DNA of 64,000 nucleotides, from positions 4,526,001 through 4,590,000 of the forward strand of contig NZ_JAODOQ010000001.1 of assembly GCF_025398315.1 (NCBI RefSeq). Reading direction: 5' to 3'. The position numbers were made by a program, and so were the translations under genes. The notes beneath the pieces are model-generated. The model ran no database searches and was not told the DNA's origin. It was given only the letters and a program-made list of their open reading frames with translations. Position 1 is the stretch's first letter, and every line of letters begins with the position of its first letter. This document shows, piece by piece, positions 1 to 10,046 of the stretch. This DNA is from Shewanella phaeophyticola (lineage in GTDB: Bacteria; Pseudomonadota; Gammaproteobacteria; Enterobacterales; Shewanellaceae).

Positions 1-258
1 TATGTTATGGTGGTTTTACCCACTAATAAAGTTGAGCGTCGTTTTATTGTAATTGAACATCAGGGCAATATGGGTGTTGTGGTAAGGAGCGGTTTAAAAG
101 CGGGTGAATTAGTTATTGTAGAAGGTATGCATCGTGTCCGCCATGGTCAACTGGCTGAGCCATTAACTGCGGAGCAATATCATGAAAGAGAAGATATTAT
201 TTTAAAAGAGCAAGCGCTTAAGCAACAGGCATTAGAGCAAGAACAGGAGCAAAACTGA
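1..258 (+). CDS. RND efflux periplasmic adaptor, C-terminal fragment
   Basis: The frame is open from the first base, so this is the last ~85 residues of a gene that starts outside the window. The fragment has the beta-rich membrane-proximal end of a MexE/AcrA-type membrane fusion protein (VVVRSGLKAGELVIVEGMHRVRHGQ), followed by a short Glu/Gln-rich helical tail. Its stop overlaps the pump start by one base, so the two are co-translated. The adaptor would link the inner-membrane pump to the outer-membrane channel. The family call rests on the fragment plus its neighbours. Confidence 0.85.
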   Translation, partial: YVMVVLPTNKVERRFIVIEHQGNMGVVVRSGLKAGELVIVEGMHRVRHGQLAEPLTAEQYHEREDIILKEQALKQQALEQEQEQN

Positions 259-3200
259 TGGCTCAGTTTTTTGTCAATCGTCCTGTTTATGCTTGTGTGA
301 TCTCAATAGTCATCGTATTACTTGGCCTTATCGCCATGTTTCAATTGCCTATTGATCAATATCCCTACATTACCCCACCACAAGTTAAAGTGTCTTCGTC
401 ATATCCTGGTGCAACATCGACAACGGCAGCGGAGTCGGTGGCCACACCATTGGAGCAAGAGCTTAACGGCTTGCCCAATATGATCTACATGAGTTCAAAA
501 AGCACAAATTCGGGCAGCGCCAATGTCACTATTACGTTCGATGTTGGTACGGATCCCGACCTTGCTGCTGTCGATGTACAAAATTCAACTCAGCAAGCAA
601 CCGGCAGCTTACCTATAGACGTACAAACCGAAGGCGTTTCTGTATCTAAAGAAGCTTCTGTTGAGCTGCTTAAGCTTGCTTTGACTTCTAGTGATGAGCG
701 TTATGATGAAATTTATTTGAGTAATTATGGCACGATTAATATTGAATCAGCTCTTAAACGTATTCCTGGCGTGGGGCGGGTTCGTAATACTGGCGCACGA
801 AGTTATTCAATGCGTGTCTGGTTGCGACCAGATACCATGGCCGGTTATGGCTTAACCACTGCAGATGTTATCAGTGCTATCAAAGCACAAAACAAAGAAT
901 CTCCAGCGGGGACTATTGGCTCTCAACCTAATAGTGATGCGCTCAGCATGACCATGCCTATTACGGCAGAGGGACGCATGAACAGTGTTCCTCAGTTTAA
1001 CGAAATTATTGTTCGAGCCAATAATGATGGTTCACTCATTCGTCTGCGAGATATTGCTCAGATAGAATTAGGTTCATCTTCTTACACATTACAATCACAA
1101 CTCAACGGGGCTAATGCAACCGTCTTACAGGTGTATCTATTACCTGGAGCAAATGCCTTAGAAGTCACTAAAAATGTTAAGAAAGAGATGGCTAAACTGG
1201 CTGAAAAATTTCCACAAGGTATGAATTGGGAAGTCTTTTTCGATGCCTCCATTTTTATCGAAAACTCAATCAATGAAGTGGTAAAAACGCTGGTTGAAGC
1301 ACTTTTTCTGGTTATCTTGGTGGTATATCTGTTTTTACAGAACGTGCGCGCAACGTTAATTCCTGCGATTGCAGTTCCCGTATCGTTAATTGGCACTTTA
1401 GCGGCTTTGCTGGCCTTTGGATTTACCATTAATACGGTGAGTTTACTGGCTCTGGTGCTGGCCATTGGTATTGTTGTTGATGATGCTATTGTGGTGGTTG
1501 AGAACGTAGAACGATTAATGAATGAAAATGGCCTCTCGTCAGTTGAGGCCACACGAGCCGCGATGGAAGAGCTTTCAGGTGCGCTGATTGCGACAAGCTT
1601 AGTGCTGGCTGCAGTGTTTGTTCCCGTGTCATTCTTGGCTGGGATCACCGGTATTATGTACCGTGAATTTGCTGTTGCAATAACCGTGGCAGTGTTAATT
1701 TCTACGATTGTTGCACTCACGCTCTCACCTGCGTTATGTGCCTTATTGCTTAAACCTGACGATAAACCCACATCTGGATTCTTCAAATGGATGAACGACA
1801 AACTTGATAGCAGTACCCGTAAATATTCCGCGCTAGTATCGCTTACTACTAAGCATGCAAAACGCAGTTATTTGTTGTTTGCGCTGATGGTTGGCGGTGT
1901 TTATCTCATTATGTCTACTTTGCCATCAAGCTTTATGCCGGATGAAGATCAAGGTCGATTTTTTATCGATATGACTTTACCGGATGGCGCAACCGTCAAT
2001 CGCACTCAAGCAGTATTGAAAAAAGCTGAAGCATATGTGTTGGCTAACCCCGCTATTGCATATTCATTTACACTTGCAGGTGAGAATAAACGCTCGGGTT
2101 CGAATCAAGCGAATGGTCAGTTTGAAATTATTCTTAAACCTTGGGCTGTTCGAGCAGAAAACGACGCTACGGTACAAAAGGTGATGAAAGAGGTTAGTTC
2201 GTCATTACAAAACATATTAGAAGCCGATTTTAACCTCTATTTACCCTCAGCCGTGCCAGGGCTTGGAAATGGTTCAGGGGTTGAGATGGAGTTGCAAGAT
2301 ACTTCTGGAACTAACTTCAAAGGCTTAATGGAAACCGCTGATGAACTGGTTGAAGCACTCAAACTGCAACCAGAAATTGCTACTGCAAGCTTGTCATTAC
2401 AGAGTGCTATTCCTCAGCTTCATCTTACTGTTGATGAAGCCAAGGCGATGGCTATTGGTGTGAATGTTGCCGATATTTATAGCACCATTAAAACGTTTAC
2501 AGACTCATCTACGGTCAATGACTTTAATTTATTTGGCCGGGTTTATAGGGTCAAAGTGCAAGCAGAAGAGGAATATCGTCAATTTCCAGAACAGATAAAG
2601 GATTACTATATACGCTCCAGCACTGGTGCCATGGTGTCTATAGGAGTATTAGCAAAGTATGAGTACTCCGTCTATCCTGCGGCAGTGACGCATTATAATT
2701 TGTTTAGCAGTGCTTCTATCAATGCAACCCCTGGACAAGGTTATGCCTCTGGTGATGTCATTAAAGCCATTGATCGTGTGGCTAAACCTATGTTACCTAA
2801 TGAATTCAGTTACGAATGGACGGGTATTACTTACCAAGAAGTTCAATCAGCAAATCAAACCAGTATTGCAGTGGGTCTGGCCATGGTATTTGTGTTTTTG
2901 TTTCTTGCTGCGCTTTACGAGAGTTGGACCATTCCTATTGCGGTGTTATTAATTGCACCTATTGCCATGCTTGGCGCCTCTCTAGGGACGTTAGTCAGTG
3001 GCATGGAAAGTAACTTATTTTTCCAAGTTGCTTTTATTGCGCTCATCGGTATGGCCGCCAAAAACTCAATCTTGATTGTTGAGTTTGCCAACCAACTTCA
3101 TAAAGAAGGTAAGAGCCGTGTTGATGCGGCTTTAGAAGCGGCAACGATGCGTTTTAGACCTATTTTAATGACTTCTATTGCCTTTATTCTTGGGGTCTTA

Positions 3201-3407
3201 CCGCTGGTGTTATCTGTAGAGCCTGGTGCTGTGAGTAGGCAAAGTATATCAATTCCAATTCTGTGTGGGATGATATTTGCCACCACGATTGGCATTGTGA
3301 TGGTACCGTTATTTTTTGTCACCACGGCGGGATGGCTGAAATCTAAAATAAACATTGATGTTAGTCAATCCAATCTAGTGACAACAAAGGAGACTGATAA
3401 TGTATAA
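258..3407 (+). CDS. RND multidrug efflux pump, HAE1 family inner-membrane subunit
   Basis: At 1049 residues it has the full length of AcrB/MexF pumps. There is a first membrane helix near residues 9-29, a large periplasmic porter domain, and a second membrane block from about residue 340. The proton-relay segment GIVVDDAIVVVENVERLM carries the paired Asp residues of TM4, and the second half repeats the layout (ALIGMAAKNSILIVEFANQL). It exchanges protons for amphiphilic drugs or detergents, drawing substrate from the periplasm and membrane. It sits between the adaptor and an OprM-like channel in one operon. The substrate cannot be read from sequence. A local regulator is not in the window and may lie upstream. 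Confidence 0.95.
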   Translation: MAQFFVNRPVYACVISIVIVLLGLIAMFQLPIDQYPYITPPQVKVSSSYPGATSTTAAESVATPLEQELNGLPNMIYMSSKSTNSGSANVTITFDVGTDPDLAAVDVQNSTQQATGSLPIDVQTEGVSVSKEASVELLKLALTSSDERYDEIYLSNYGTINIESALKRIPGVGRVRNTGARSYSMRVWLRPDTMAGYGLTTADVISAIKAQNKESPAGTIGSQPNSDALSMTMPITAEGRMNSVPQFNEIIVRANNDGSLIRLRDIAQIELGSSSYTLQSQLNGANATVLQVYLLPGANALEVTKNVKKEMAKLAEKFPQGMNWEVFFDASIFIENSINEVVKTLVEALFLVILVVYLFLQNVRATLIPAIAVPVSLIGTLAALLAFGFTINTVSLLALVLAIGIVVDDAIVVVENVERLMNENGLSSVEATRAAMEELSGALIATSLVLAAVFVPVSFLAGITGIMYREFAVAITVAVLISTIVALTLSPALCALLLKPDDKPTSGFFKWMNDKLDSSTRKYSALVSLTTKHAKRSYLLFALMVGGVYLIMSTLPSSFMPDEDQGRFFIDMTLPDGATVNRTQAVLKKAEAYVLANPAIAYSFTLAGENKRSGSNQANGQFEIILKPWAVRAENDATVQKVMKEVSSSLQNILEADFNLYLPSAVPGLGNGSGVEMELQDTSGTNFKGLMETADELVEALKLQPEIATASLSLQSAIPQLHLTVDEAKAMAIGVNVADIYSTIKTFTDSSTVNDFNLFGRVYRVKVQAEEEYRQFPEQIKDYYIRSSTGAMVSIGVLAKYEYSVYPAAVTHYNLFSSASINATPGQGYASGDVIKAIDRVAKPMLPNEFSYEWTGITYQEVQSANQTSIAVGLAMVFVFLFLAALYESWTIPIAVLLIAPIAMLGASLGTLVSGMESNLFFQVAFIALIGMAAKNSILIVEFANQLHKEGKSRVDAALEAATMRFRPILMTSIAFILGVLPLVLSVEPGAVSRQSISIPILCGMIFATTIGIVMVPLFFVTTAGWLKSKINIDVSQSNLVTTKETDNV

Positions 3408-4896
3408 CGCTCAAGCATTTTCAAGGTCTCAGTGGTTGACACATATTATGTTATCAATTGGATTGAGCTTGTTTTTGGCTAGTTGTGCAATGGCACCTGA
3501 TTATCAAAAACCGGAGCTTGGACTACCCACCCAATATCATAGCGACTTAGCTCAAGTTTCACAGAGTAATCTTGGTTTATCAAATTGGAAAGAATTCTAC
3601 TTAGACCCAGATCTTCAAGTACTTATTACTCATGCTTTAGCGCAAAACTTAGATTTGGAGTCGGTTCGGTCACGTTTGATTGCTGCACGTTCTCAAGTTA
3701 CGATCACCGATGCTGCGTTATATCCAACCTTGGAGTTAGGGCTTGATGCAGAGCGTTCGGTCGACAGTGGAATCACCAATACCGATCCTGATCATAGCAA
3801 TGAATTTACCTTTGAAGGTACGGTATCTTGGGAGCTTGATATTTGGGGGGCTAACCAACGCCGAAGTGAAGCTGAGTATGCGCGCTTTTTGTCAGCTCAA
3901 GATACGCTAAACCTTGCTGTGATAAGCCTTATTAGTGATGTTGCTAGCCGCTATTATGAGTGGCTAGATATTGAACAGCGCTACCAAATATCATTGAATA
4001 CCGTCAATATTCGTAAAAAAGAACGCGATTTGGCTCGGTTACGTAAGCAAAATGGTGTGATCTCAGGGTTAGAGGTTCGTCAGGCTGAAGTGGAATACCA
4101 GAGTGCTAAAGTGACCCTGCCGAATTTAGATTTTGAGCGCCAAGAAAAATCGAATCAATTGAAGATCTTACTCGGAGAATTTATTTATCCATTAGAGATT
4201 AAAACCGTAACCGAATTTAACACAGATATTCAATTATTTCCGAATAGCTTTAGTGTGGGAGTTCCATCGCAGATGTTATCCCAACGACCAGATGTTAATG
4301 CTGCAGAGCAAGCATTAATCGCCGCGAATGCGAATGTAGGCATCGCTAAAACAGCATTTTTCCCAACGTTTACCATCACTGGAAGCTATGGTACCGAGAC
4401 CGATGATCTCAGTCGTATATTCGAAAGTAAAGGCGTTACTTGGTCTTTACTTGGTGGGATTACTGCTCCCATATTTAATGCTGGAAGTATCTCTGCTCAA
4501 TATCAGGTGTCACAAGAACAGTTTAAGCAGGCTAGCTTGGCTTATCGCAGTACGGTGCTACGAGCATACTTTGAAGTGGCCGATGCCATGAACAGTTTTA
4601 GGCGCTCAAAGCTTGCTATTGAAGCTCAGCAAGGTCTGGTCGTAGCATCTAGAGAATATACTCGTTTAGCGACGCTCAGATACCGTAACGGGGTATCCAG
4701 TTCGTTAGATTTAATGGATGCTCAACGAAGTTTGTTTAGTGCAGAGTTAACCCTAAGCCAAGTAAAGCGTGATCGCTTATTATCAATGATTACTCTATAT
4801 CGGGCATTAGGTGGTGGGGTATTATCGCAACAAGAATTAATGAAAATCCATAGTCCTGAAAAGGTAGGGGGAGCCAAGGAAAACAAAGGGATATAA
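3400..4896 (+). CDS. Outer-membrane efflux lipoprotein, OprM/NodT family
   Basis: This 498-residue protein has a signal peptide ending in a lipobox (LASC, Cys near residue 29), then the two-fold repeated OEP domain: helices plus beta strands around ELDIWGANQRRSEAEYARFL and the second repeat near LLGGITAPIFNAGS. It should form the trimeric outer-membrane channel of the RND system encoded just upstream. The start overlaps the pump gene by 8 bases and follows a good AAGGAG ribosome site, which supports ATG 3400. It is the third and last gene of the operon. Confidence 0.93.
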   Translation: MYNAQAFSRSQWLTHIMLSIGLSLFLASCAMAPDYQKPELGLPTQYHSDLAQVSQSNLGLSNWKEFYLDPDLQVLITHALAQNLDLESVRSRLIAARSQVTITDAALYPTLELGLDAERSVDSGITNTDPDHSNEFTFEGTVSWELDIWGANQRRSEAEYARFLSAQDTLNLAVISLISDVASRYYEWLDIEQRYQISLNTVNIRKKERDLARLRKQNGVISGLEVRQAEVEYQSAKVTLPNLDFERQEKSNQLKILLGEFIYPLEIKTVTEFNTDIQLFPNSFSVGVPSQMLSQRPDVNAAEQALIAANANVGIAKTAFFPTFTITGSYGTETDDLSRIFESKGVTWSLLGGITAPIFNAGSISAQYQVSQEQFKQASLAYRSTVLRAYFEVADAMNSFRRSKLAIEAQQGLVVASREYTRLATLRYRNGVSSSLDLMDAQRSLFSAELTLSQVKRDRLLSMITLYRALGGGVLSQQELMKIHSPEKVGGAKENKGI

Positions 4897-5286
4897 CTTT
4901 TTATCCACAAATGTAGAGCCATTATTCATTTCTACCCGAAAGGGTTAAAAATATAACACTCGAATAATATAAACCTTACATGATGATTTTCATTTTTCTT
5001 GTATTGGTGTTTGTGATTGTGGAGTAAATGGTGAGAATGTTATACATAGGGTTATTGTAGAAAAATAAAGCGTATTATCATTATTCATCTATAAATGCAT
5101 TGAGCAATCTACTAAGTGTATGCAAAACCATTGTTATCAATGCATTGTGTCGTATTGAAAGAATAAATTTGTTATGTGTGTGCGCAAGTGTTTGTTGTCT
5201 TACTGTTTGTGACAGTGATTAGATGCGATTGAACCTCAAATTCAATGACGAGGGCTTACGACCTCATAACAATACCTTAATTCAGA
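4897..5286. other. Intergenic region, no recognised element
   Basis: AT-rich 390 bp between the efflux operon and the YjdF-like gene. I see no convincing terminator with a T run, no tRNA and no coding frame with a ribosome site. A small palindrome (ACCCGAAAGGGT) lies near 4935. It presumably holds the promoter of the downstream gene. Confidence 0.5.
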
Positions 5287-5975
5287 ATGGCTAAAAATAT
5301 TATGGAACATAAACGATATTTTCTAACCCTTTCGGTCATCTTTGGAATTGAATGCTTAGTCATTTCTATATCGCCTTATAATCGAGCCGATTGGGCGCTT
5401 GAAAATGTACTAGTTGTCTTTTCTGCTATTTTTATTTTTTTACTTATAAAAAATGCCCATTATCGCGCCTCTCTTATAGTTTGATATTTGTATTTATGAG
5501 CTTACATGAAATTGGTTCATATTATACTTATTCCAATGTCCCCTATGATGAATTTCTAACGTCGTATTTTAATTTTAGCCTTAATGAATATATGGGCTGG
5601 AGCCGGAATAACTTTGATAGATTGATTCATTTCGCATACGGTTTTTTACTGGCATACCCTGTTAGAAATTTATATTGTCAAATTGCTGGGGTGAAAGGCT
5701 TTTGGAGCTATTTCACGCCTTTAAACCTCATTATGGCTACATCAATGTTATATGAATTAGTTGAGTGGGGCGCCGCTGAGACATTTGGTGGCGAGCTAGG
5801 AATGGCGTATTTAGGCACTCAGGGAGATATTTGGGATGCACATAAAGATATGGCAATGGCAAGTCTTGGCGGCTTTATTGCAATGGCGATGACGCTTTTT
5901 ATCCATTCTCAAATTCAGAAAGACTTTCGAGAACAATGGCGATTAAGTTTAACGGTAAAACATAACGGGGATTAA
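5287..5975 (+). CDS. YjdF/DUF2238 family membrane protein (frameshifted)
   Basis: Two overlapping frames together make one protein of about 229 residues, the usual YjdF size. The N-terminal piece (5287-5484) has two hydrophobic helices. The second frame continues with SLHEIGSYYTYSNVPY, then FDRLIHFAYGFLLAYP and YELVEWGAAE, the conserved HEIG..YTY and polar intramembrane motifs of the family. Adding one C to the CC at 5468-5469 joins the frames as Arg-Ala-Leu-Ser-Tyr-Ser-Leu-Ile. The family is a predicted multi-pass inner-membrane protein of unknown function. I treat the break as a likely base-call error, since the same G/C-triplet loss recurs across the window. Confidence 0.8.
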
Positions 5976-6209
5976 TCGGGGACAAAACCTTAGTTTGGAA
6001 CTTGATAAGCAATAGACATGCTCACCTAAGATGAGTGTTAATTAGCATCGAGTCTATTATCACCATCTATTATCACATTGTTGTTAACCGTAGAGCTAAA
6101 AACTGCAGGCTATGTTGATACTCTCAATATTAGCCCACAATTTTTAGCCCATATAACCCAAGACCCAGTAAAATACAGAATCCTGCATTTCGAAAGCATT
6201 TGGTTATTG

Positions 6210-6989
6210 TTAACGGTAAACCAGGCCACCATCAATCAGCGGTGCTTGGCCTGTCATATAATCAGAGTCTGGATCTGCTAAATAAGACACAAAGTTGGCG
6301 ACATCTACTGGTGTTTGTGCACGACCAAGTGCAATACCATCTACGTATTTTTTATAGGTTTCCCCTATTGGTGCGCCAGTAATTTCAGAAAAACGTTTAT
6401 CAATTTCGACCCACATATCGGTTCCTACCACTCCAGGGCAATAAGCATTGACTGTAATTCCTGCGCTAGCATATTCCTGTGCTGCAGCCTGAGTTAATGC
6501 GCGCACTGCAAATTTGGTTGCCGAATAGGCGCCCAGTAAAGCAAATCCGTTGTGGCCAGCAATAGAAGATGCGCTGATAATTTTACCTTTTTGCTTACGT
6601 TCGATGAATTTTTTAGCTGCTGCTTGAATGCCCCAAAGGGTTCCGTCTACGTTGATCTTTTGGATTTTATCCATTTCTTCTTGGGTAATATCTGCAATGG
6701 CTTGAACTTGTGCAATACCGGCGTTATTGACCATAATATCAAATCCACCTAAAGCTTTTTCTGCATGTTCTATGGCGGCATACACTTGTTTCCGGTCACT
6801 AACATCTGCTTTAAAAGTAGTTGATTTTCGACCTAAGGCATCTACTTCAAGCGAGACTGCGAGCATTTTTTCTTCGTTTAGATCAACGATGGCAATATCC
6901 GCTCCATCTTTTGCTAAACGAAGCGCAATGGCGCGTCCAATGCCTTGACCTGCGCCTGTGACGAGCGCAACTTTTCCTTGTAATGACAT
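6210..6989 (-). CDS. Acetoin/diacetyl reductase, short-chain dehydrogenase
   Basis: A 259-residue classical SDR. It has the Rossmann motif TGAGQGIG near residues 11-18, an NNAG motif near residue 89, and the catalytic Tyr and Lys in YSATK near residue 154. The C-terminal part closely resembles BudC/ButA-type diacetyl reductases ((S)-acetoin forming) that interconvert diacetyl, acetoin and 2,3-butanediol with NADH. A strong AAAGGAG ribosome site precedes ATG 6989. It is a single gene with no budAB neighbours, so the physiological substrate could be another small diketone or alcohol. The SDR family is certain; the substrate is inferred. Confidence 0.88.
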   Translation of the reverse strand: MSLQGKVALVTGAGQGIGRAIALRLAKDGADIAIVDLNEEKMLAVSLEVDALGRKSTTFKADVSDRKQVYAAIEHAEKALGGFDIMVNNAGIAQVQAIADITQEEMDKIQKINVDGTLWGIQAAAKKFIERKQKGKIISASSIAGHNGFALLGAYSATKFAVRALTQAAAQEYASAGITVNAYCPGVVGTDMWVEIDKRFSEITGAPIGETYKKYVDGIALGRAQTPVDVANFVSYLADPDSDYMTGQAPLIDGGLVYR

Positions 6990-7280
6990 ATTTGACTCCT
7001 TTTGTGATAAGACAATAGCGAAGACATGTAAATCGCCTTCTTAATAACCAATTGAATAATTATCTTACGAGGGGGATGCAGAATAAAAGTAGATATAGAT
7101 CAATTACAGTCGGCATAATGGCGAAAGATTAAACATGTTTAATCTTCTAAAAAGGCCTCTTAGTTCACTGATGAATATGTCGATATTACGATAGGCTGCA
7201 ATCGCCTTTTTAATTTTTTATCTAATTAACTTTTTTGTTTAAACATAATCGATTATGGCGATGTTATAAGAGCAGCTCTG
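6990..7280. other. Upstream region of the reductase, no gene
   Basis: AT-rich non-coding DNA between the divergent reductase and the MITE. It presumably includes the reductase promoter. I recognise no operator with confidence. Confidence 0.4.
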
Positions 7281-7575
7281 CTAGGGTCTGTTGATCTTTC
7301 AAGATTGTTTTTGCAGCGAATTGTTGGTCATTACTCATATACAAGTGCGCGGCAGAGACTTTGAGGTGTAGTTATTCTACATAAAAAGTCGATAACGCAG
7401 TAAAAATGGCCAACAAACGCTGCCTGAAAGGTTCGGCTAAAAACGTTTTACTCTTTGTTGAATGATTCTTTGCAAATAAAGAGTTGCTTAGATGACTAGG
7501 CATCAATCCATTCGCCTCGATTAAAACGTTTTTAACTCGAACAAAATTCAAACAGCAAAGATCAACAGACCCTAG
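7281..7575. mobile_element. MITE-like non-autonomous element with 19-bp terminal inverted repeats
   Basis: The ends are perfect inverted repeats: CTAGGGTCTGTTGATCTTT at 7281-7299 and its reverse complement at 7557-7575. The 295 bp between the outer ends carry no plausible gene but contain internal partial inverted repeats (TTTTACTCTTTG / AAACGTTTTTAAC regions). The outer CTAG is itself palindromic and may be a duplicated target site. Size, perfect ends and lack of a transposase fit a MITE mobilised in trans. The parent insertion-sequence family is not identifiable from the window. Confidence 0.82.
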
Positions 7576-7775
7576 TAAACGTTAAGCAAATTGAATTTTT
7601 GTTGTTAATACGGTTGCCGCAATCCATATTGAATAAGATGATGTTGTTAGAGGCTTTATTTTGAGCCTAACGATATGAGCAGGCTGTATAGATGTTATAA
7701 ATAATTCATTTTAAAACAATATTTCGTGTAAAAATACCACAGTAGTCCTAACGAAAAGTTGAGTATGAGGTAGCG

Positions 7776-8579
7776 ATGTTACAACCAGAATGGATAGCGT
7801 TGTTTTTATTATTAGGCTCTTTTGTTGGTTTTATGGCTGGACTATTAGGTATCGGTGGTGGTGGGATTTTAGTGCCGGTATTAACATCGATATTTCTATT
7901 CAATGGTATAGCGACTGATCATGTTGTGCACTTAGCTTTAGGCACATCAATGGCTTGTATGGTTATTACTACTTTTTCAAGTTTCCGCTCTCACAATGCC
8001 AAAGGTGCCGTTGTATGGTTAGCCGTTAAAGGAATGGTCTTTGGCATTATTTTGGGGACATTTTCAGCAACGTTTTTAGCCTCATATTTAAGCTCATTAT
8101 TTCTGGGGATCTTTTTTGCGTTGTTTATGGCATTTGTATCAAGCCAAATGTTTTTAAATAAAAAACCAAAGCCATCAAGAGAATTGTCGGTGCCTACTGG
8201 GTTGTTTGCTGCGGGGTTCGGTATTGGATCAATATCTGCGTTGGTGTCAATTGGCGGTGGCTCTTTAACTGTTCCTTATCTAACTTGGCAAAACATTGAA
8301 ATTAAAAAAGCAATCGGTACCTCTGCCGCAATTGGGTTGCCTATCTCTGTTGTAGGAACGGTTGGTTATTTAATTAATGGTTGGCACTATTCTTCACCTA
8401 ATGATTACATTTTGGGTTATGTATATTTACCGGCGGTAGTGTTAATTTCGCTAACTAGTTTTATAACTGCCCCCTTGGGTGCAGGATTTGCACATAAATT
8501 ACCCGTATCAATATTAAAGAAAATATTTGCTGTTTTACTCATTACACTGAGTATTAAAATGTTGGTTTCAATTATGTGA
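7776..8579 (+). CDS. TauE/SafE family sulfite or organosulfonate exporter
   Basis: A 267-residue polytopic protein with about eight membrane helices and the two-fold repeated glycine-rich motif of the family (LLGIGGGGILVPVL near residue 23 and ALVSIGGGSLTVPYL near residue 157). A GAGG ribosome site precedes ATG 7776. Members export sulfite, sulfoacetate or related anions, or carry other small organic anions. Nothing nearby fixes the substrate. It stands alone, about 200 bp downstream of the MITE, so its promoter lies in or just after the element boundary. Confidence 0.9.
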   Translation: MLQPEWIALFLLLGSFVGFMAGLLGIGGGGILVPVLTSIFLFNGIATDHVVHLALGTSMACMVITTFSSFRSHNAKGAVVWLAVKGMVFGIILGTFSATFLASYLSSLFLGIFFALFMAFVSSQMFLNKKPKPSRELSVPTGLFAAGFGIGSISALVSIGGGSLTVPYLTWQNIEIKKAIGTSAAIGLPISVVGTVGYLINGWHYSSPNDYILGYVYLPAVVLISLTSFITAPLGAGFAHKLPVSILKKIFAVLLITLSIKMLVSIM

Positions 8580-8635
8580 AGTAACATCAATGCTTGTATT
8601 CGGTAAAGTATGAAAGCTGAATGCAATCTAAAGAG

Positions 8636-9502
8636 TTATTGTAATACTTTGCGTTTACGTGTTTGGCTGAGCGTGTAAACGCCGCTGACCACAACGAGTA
8701 GGCTTCCAAGTAGCGTCATGACATCAGGTGATTCACCAAATATGAATATGCCCAATGCTAATGCAAATAATAAGCGGGTGTAGCGAAAGGGTGCGATGAC
8801 CGACACGTCGCCTGCGCGCATGGCGATGGTAAGGGCATTATAAGCCGCGACGCCAAAAATAATTGCGCCGACGATTTGCAGTGATGTGATGGCGTTAAGC
8901 TGTGTTGGCTCATTTTGATATAACTGAATGGCGATCCCAGCGGGGATTAATACAAAAAATCCGTATACCCCAAGCTGCATGTTCGATAATACAGGCGGCG
9001 CTGCGCGAGTGGCTAAATCGCGGCCGGCAAAGCCTAGGGTTGCAATAACCGCTAATAAAGACGTGGCTTCAAAACCTTCAAGCCCGGGGCGAATAATCAT
9101 TAATACTCCGATAAACCCCACCAGTACCGCAAGCCATCTTTTAACCCCTACATGTTCACCAAACAATAATGCCGCGCCTATCATGGCTATCAACGGCGTG
9201 GCTTGTAATATTGCTGAGGCACTGGATAGTGGCGTTAGCGTAATGGCTAAAGCAAAGGTAAATCGCCCGATCACTTCACAGCTTGCACGGATTAAAATCG
9301 GAGTTGTTATGATGGCGGGATGAATAATTCTTTCGCCTTTACGCCACGTTAACAACATAAAAATCAGCATGCCGCCGAGACCAAATAACGCCAGAATTTG
9401 CCCTAAAGAGGTGGTTTGTGCTGCGGCCTTAATCAGCATGTCTTCAATGGCAAAAGCGGCCATTGCAACAACCATGTAGAGACTGCCTTTGGTATTGTTC
9501 AA
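8636..9502 (-). CDS. EamA/DMT family transporter
   Basis: About ten membrane helices in two EamA repeats (first repeat from GSLYMVVAMAAFAIEDMLIKAAA, second ending VTLLGSLLVVVSGVYTLSQ). Drug/metabolite transporters of this type export amino acids, purines or other metabolites; the substrate is unknown. I prefer the TTG start at 9502, preceded by AGGTG, which gives an N-terminus a few residues before TM1. A longer frame opens at ATG 9577, but that ATG lies inside the greB-like repeat at the edge of the accessory segment, and its extra 25 residues look like junction sequence. Confidence 0.88.
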   Translation of the reverse strand: MNNTKGSLYMVVAMAAFAIEDMLIKAAAQTTSLGQILALFGLGGMLIFMLLTWRKGERIIHPAIITTPILIRASCEVIGRFTFALAITLTPLSSASAILQATPLIAMIGAALLFGEHVGVKRWLAVLVGFIGVLMIIRPGLEGFEATSLLAVIATLGFAGRDLATRAAPPVLSNMQLGVYGFFVLIPAGIAIQLYQNEPTQLNAITSLQIVGAIIFGVAAYNALTIAMRAGDVSVIAPFRYTRLLFALALGIFIFGESPDVMTLLGSLLVVVSGVYTLSQTRKRKVLQ

Positions 9503-9572
9503 AGTGACACCTATTGGAAAGTAACGCGATAACAGCAACTTGATAAACAACCCTAAATGACTTTTGCGATTA

Positions 9573-9642
9573 GGCATAGGTAATTTTATTAATGTATTAC
9601 TTTTTATCGCCTAAGCTGTGCTGATTACAGCTTAGTTGGCGT
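9573..9642 (-). repeat. Diverged copy of the greB 3' end, att-like left border
   Basis: About 70 bp match 14535-14605, the last codons of greB, in the same orientation. I count roughly 54 identities over 70 columns, with 23 of 24 identical at 9573-9596. Read on the minus strand it still encodes a broken version of the GreB tail (Tyr-Ile-Asn-Lys-Ile-Thr-Tyr followed by a stop), with in-frame stops upstream. Similarity ends beyond about 9645. With the intact copy it brackets the four-gene operon, as att sites bracket an island integrated at the 3' end of a gene. Confidence 0.75.
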
Positions 9643-10046
9643 TTTTTATTGCCGATAACTTAATATTTACATTCTGTGCAAAGAGGCTGCCCCTGTAATC
9701 CCATAATGTATATCGGGTAATTATTCGTGCAAAAAGGCAAAGGGTACTTGGTTTTATTTCGCAGTGAAAAATTTGGTTATTTTTTCTTATTCCTTGTCCT
9801 GTATCACTTTTTTGGTCTCCGCTCTTGTAGTTATCCGCTTTTGTACGTATGAATAATGTAGAATGTTGATACACACTTAAAGTGGATAGGATCTGTATTG
9901 ACGCTATGTCATTTCTCCATGGCGATTTATTAGATCCCGACTCTCACTGTTATTTATTCATCGAACATTTTGGGATTTGATCTCTTCATTCCAATTATTC
10001 ATTGAGCTAAACGCTTAGTCTTTTACTTGTCACGAATGGAAAAACA
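9643..10046. other. Upstream region of the four-gene operon
   Basis: About 400 bp with no frame I can support; the minus-strand 80-codon frame at 9632-9874 resembles nothing and has no ribosome site. It probably carries the operon promoter. I see no integrase remnant here. Confidence 0.45.

Noticed and set aside
1082..1801. A 239-codon minus-strand frame inside the RND pump
   Set aside because: Antisense of a clearly coding region, with no ribosome site and Ser/Thr-rich low-complexity content.
6078..6281. A 67-codon plus-strand frame between the YjdF-like gene and the reductase
   Set aside because: It overlaps the reductase end in antisense and has no recognisable features or ribosome site.
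9632..9874. An 80-codon minus-strand frame upstream of the four-gene operon
   Set aside because: No ribosome site, no family resemblance and composition like random frame; left as non-coding.
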